From positions 1-6,280 of the forward strand of contig JALHHX010000131.1 in the NCBI GenBank assembly GCA_022837245.1: DNA of 6,280 bases, written 5' to 3'. The translations under genes were made by a program, and so were the position numbers. Source of the stretch: Lentisphaerota bacterium. GTDB taxonomy: Bacteria > Verrucomicrobiota > Kiritimatiellia > RFP12 > UBA3636. Below the pieces are notes generated by a model. It was not told the DNA's origin and ran no database searches. It saw only the letters and a list, made by a program, of their open reading frames with translations. This document shows, piece after piece, positions 4,443 to 6,280 of this stretch (the stretch's first letter is position 1; each line of letters begins with the position of its first letter).

Positions 4443-6280
4443 ATGCAAATACGGGAACTCAAAAAACTAGCTCTGGCAGGGCTTATGTTCGCTGCCGGGG
4501 TCTTTTCGGCGCATGCCGATGACGGCTCATGGGTGCTTAACGCACCCGGAAGCTGGAGCAACGCCCAGAACTGGGCGGAGAACATTATCGCGGATGGTGC
4601 CGGGTCAACCGCCTGGTTCACCAACAGCCCTGTGGGGGCAATCGCGATAGACATGGACGCCACGCCTCGAACGCTCGGCGCGCTTGAAATTGGCGATCCG
4701 AACTCTGTCGCCGCTTTCACGCTCGGCAGCTCGGATGGCCAGACGCTGACCCTTGACGGCGCCGGCGCCGCGGCGCGAATCCGGCAGAGGGCTGGCAGCG
4801 TAGGCGACAAGGTCACGTTCCCGCTAGTCTTCAATTCCAACGTGGATCTCATTAATGAATCAACAACCGTGTTCACCATTTCAAGCGAGACGACTGGAAC
4901 TGGCGACTTGGTAATAGAGGCAAACGGAGACGGCGGAATCACCGTCAACACGCCCCTAAATACTTTCTACGCGGGCATAAACCACGCAGGCAAGATAATC
5001 AACAAGGGTACGGGAAATGGAACCGTCCTGTTCGGGGCACCCGGCACCTCGGGCGAAATCGGAACGAATGTGACAGGCGTCGTTCAGGACAGCCCGACCT
5101 CGAAACTCGTTATCGGACACTTCGGCTGGTACAACGGCGGCGCCACGATCAAGGCGGGAAGCCTCGAAGGCCAGCGCATCCAGGACTCGCACCTCTGCAA
5201 CTCGTTCGGCTCGCTCGCCTACCCAATCACGATCGGCGACACAAGCGGCTCAGCCGACACAACGCTGATTGCCAGTTCCTACATCTACCGGCAGAACATT
5301 GTCGTATCATCTAACAACACGGGCGCCGCGACCATCACTTCGGGCAGCAACGGCGGGTTCAGCGGATCCGTAACGCTCAACGACCACGATCTTCACCTTA
5401 AAACGACGACGGGAACCCTCACGATGGAGGGCTCTTTCTCGGGAGCGGGCGATATCCTTCTCGCAGCAGACGGCACATCTGCCATTACGCTTTCCGGCGT
5501 CGCAGTGAACCAGACCGGCGACATCGTCAACTCCGGTGCGGGAACGGCCACCGTCACGATCAGCGCCTCGATTGGAGAAAACGTCGGAGAGGTTAAACAA
5601 AACAGCGCCACATCGATGCTCATTCTGAGCGGAGACAACAGCTACCAGGGACCGACCACGGTAGCCGCTGGCTCGCTAAGCGTAGTCAATACGGCAGGTT
5701 CCGGCACAGGCAGCGGCGCTGTGATCGTTCAGAGCAACGTCGTTTTGCGCGGCACTGGCACCTGCCTGGGAACAGTCACAAACATGCCGGGCGGCATCCT
5801 GTCTCCAGGGACGGCGGCGGGCAGCCGTGGCGTCCTGACCATGGGGGAACTCGTTTGGCAGGAGGCTGGGATATACGAGTGCGACGTGAACAGTCTCGAT
5901 GGCGGAACGCCCGGATCGGATTACGACCAAATACAAACTGGAACGCTGACGGCGCAGCCCGGTGGCGGCAAAATGGTGATCAAGCTAAGCTCGCTTGGCA
6001 AAACCTTGTCTGTCACACCCGCCAAGAACTACACGCTCTGGCTGATGCAGTACGATTCCGCTTCCGGCTTTGACATAGCCGACATAGTGGTTGACACCTG
6101 TGCACCACTTGCCGATGCCTCAGTTAATCTCAGGAATCATCATGACAGGATAGGCCCCGTCTCCACAATGGCTTTTGTCACCTGTGTCTGGATGACAATC
6201 ACCACGGTTGCGGAGATACTGGTTGACAGGGGAGTTAAACTCTACATACACCCGAGTCATAACGTACCGGGTGACAACAC
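4443..6280 (+). CDS. Secreted autotransporter-associated beta-strand repeat protein (partial, runs off right edge)
   Basis: The frame is open for 612 codons to the window end. Residues 1-25 are a signal peptide: basic MQIRELKK, a hydrophobic core, and a likely cut after AHA. The mature start GSW..NAPGSWSNAQNW..NIIADGAGSTAWFTN (28-61) is a hallmark of verrucomicrobial beta-strand repeat proteins. The body is Gly/Ser/Thr/Asn-rich, as in a right-handed beta-helix. One clear PATR-type repeat, LILSGDNSYQGPTTVAAGSL (393-412), leads into GTGSGAVIVQSNVVLRGTGT and GGILSPG. After it comes the usual terminal domain (DYDQIQTGTLTAQPGGGKMV, 493-512). Such proteins are exported and thought to be surface-exposed; some end in PEP-CTERM anchors or beta-barrels, but the end is not visible here. 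From residue about 553 (nt 6099) the sequence departs from the expected pattern and includes AGG arginine codons scarce upstream. It may be disrupted there. Confidence 0.88.
   Translation, partial: MQIRELKKLALAGLMFAAGVFSAHADDGSWVLNAPGSWSNAQNWAENIIADGAGSTAWFTNSPVGAIAIDMDATPRTLGALEIGDPNSVAAFTLGSSDGQTLTLDGAGAAARIRQRAGSVGDKVTFPLVFNSNVDLINESTTVFTISSETTGTGDLVIEANGDGGITVNTPLNTFYAGINHAGKIINKGTGNGTVLFGAPGTSGEIGTNVTGVVQDSPTSKLVIGHFGWYNGGATIKAGSLEGQRIQDSHLCNSFGSLAYPITIGDTSGSADTTLIASSYIYRQNIVVSSNNTGAATITSGSNGGFSGSVTLNDHDLHLKTTTGTLTMEGSFSGAGDILLAADGTSAITLSGVAVNQTGDIVNSGAGTATVTISASIGENVGEVKQNSATSMLILSGDNSYQGPTTVAAGSLSVVNTAGSGTGSGAVIVQSNVVLRGTGTCLGTVTNMPGGILSPGTAAGSRGVLTMGELVWQEAGIYECDVNSLDGGTPGSDYDQIQTGTLTAQPGGGKMVIKLSSLGKTLSVTPAKNYTLWLMQYDSASGFDIADIVVDTCAPLADASVNLRNHHDRIGPVSTMAFVTCVWMTITTVAEILVDRGVKLYIHPSHNVPGDN
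6120..6280 (-). CDS. Possible C-terminal end of a minus-strand gene (partial, speculative)
   Basis: A minus-strand frame is open from the right edge (first full codon at 6278) to a TGA at 6122-6120. It encodes 52 residues including YVEFNSPVNQYLRNRGD and ending GDGAYPVMMIPEIN. It overlaps, antisense, exactly the stretch where the plus-strand protein stops looking like its family. No family was recognised. A chance 52-codon open frame is quite possible, and the plus strand is open across the same bases, so both cannot be real coding sequence over this interval. Confidence 0.2.
   Translation of the reverse strand, partial: VVTRYVMTRVYVEFNSPVNQYLRNRGDCHPDTGDKSHCGDGAYPVMMIPEIN
6175..6198. repeat. 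Imperfect hairpin TTGTCACC / GG(A)TGACAA
   Basis: TTGTCA (6175-6180) and TGACAA (6193-6198) are perfectly complementary. The stem extends inward by CC/GG past one bulged A, leaving a 7-nt loop. It lies inside the anomalous 3' stretch of the beta-strand repeat gene, which also carries five TGACA motifs. It has no trailing T-run, so it is not a standard terminator. It could belong to a mobile-element end or be coincidental. Confidence 0.3.

Noticed and set aside
4253..4951. Long minus-strand open frame (232 codons) antisense to the surface protein gene start
   Set aside because: It is low in recognisable motifs, crosses the intergenic region, and mirrors the Ser/Thr/Gly codons of the plus-strand gene. 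That gene has a signal peptide, a ribosome-binding site and family signatures.
6092..6280. CRISPR-like array suggested by TGACA spacing near 50 bp
   Set aside because: Only a 5-base core recurs, the spacings vary (51, 50, 31, 48), and there is no conserved 20-40 bp repeat.

Overview
The window looks like a piece of a Verrucomicrobiota-type genome (Verrucomicrobia, Kiritimatiellae or Lentisphaerae). This is an inference from family content, not from a marker gene. The strongest clue is a secreted autotransporter-associated beta-strand repeat protein that opens with the GSW...WSNAQNW...IADGAGSTAWFT signature. Next to it are a GHL10-like TIM-barrel protein and a xylose-isomerase-like TIM-barrel enzyme, both frequent in these phyla. 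The DNA is moderately GC-rich, with AT-rich intergenic spacers. No RNA gene, CRISPR array or complete insertion sequence was seen.

Layout. Positions 1-69 may be the last codons of a preceding plus-strand gene. Positions 152-1729 (+) encode a 525-residue protein of unknown function, membrane-anchored at its N-terminus. A promoter-like element ends only 8 nt before its ATG, and no ribosome-binding site is seen, so the mRNA may be leaderless. This gene converges, with a 22-bp gap, on a two-gene minus-strand operon. That operon is a GHL10-like TIM-barrel protein (4052 down to 2787) followed 21 nt later by a sugar isomerase/epimerase-like enzyme (2765 down to 1752) with a strong Shine-Dalgarno. 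A good sigma70-like promoter for the operon sits at 4168-4140. The 390-bp divergent region 4053-4442 separates the operon from a plus-strand gene starting at 4443. That gene encodes a signal-peptide-bearing beta-strand repeat surface protein and runs off the right edge.

How the genes may work together. The minus-strand pair has no signal peptides, so it probably acts in the cytoplasm. A role in processing or interconverting a sugar is likely, but the substrate cannot be read from the sequence. The divergent secreted protein is probably exported to the cell surface. Shared regulation from the divergent spacer is possible, because it contains a perfect 7-bp inverted repeat and a 9-bp direct repeat.

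Most unusual spot. The last ~180 bp (from about 6099) still read through in frame. They no longer resemble the expected end of a beta-strand repeat protein, are rich in TGACA motifs and a hairpin, and carry the open C-terminal end of a minus-strand frame. This could be an insertion or rearrangement junction, an assembly join, or simply a divergent tail. No clearly new defence or mobile system is visible in the window.
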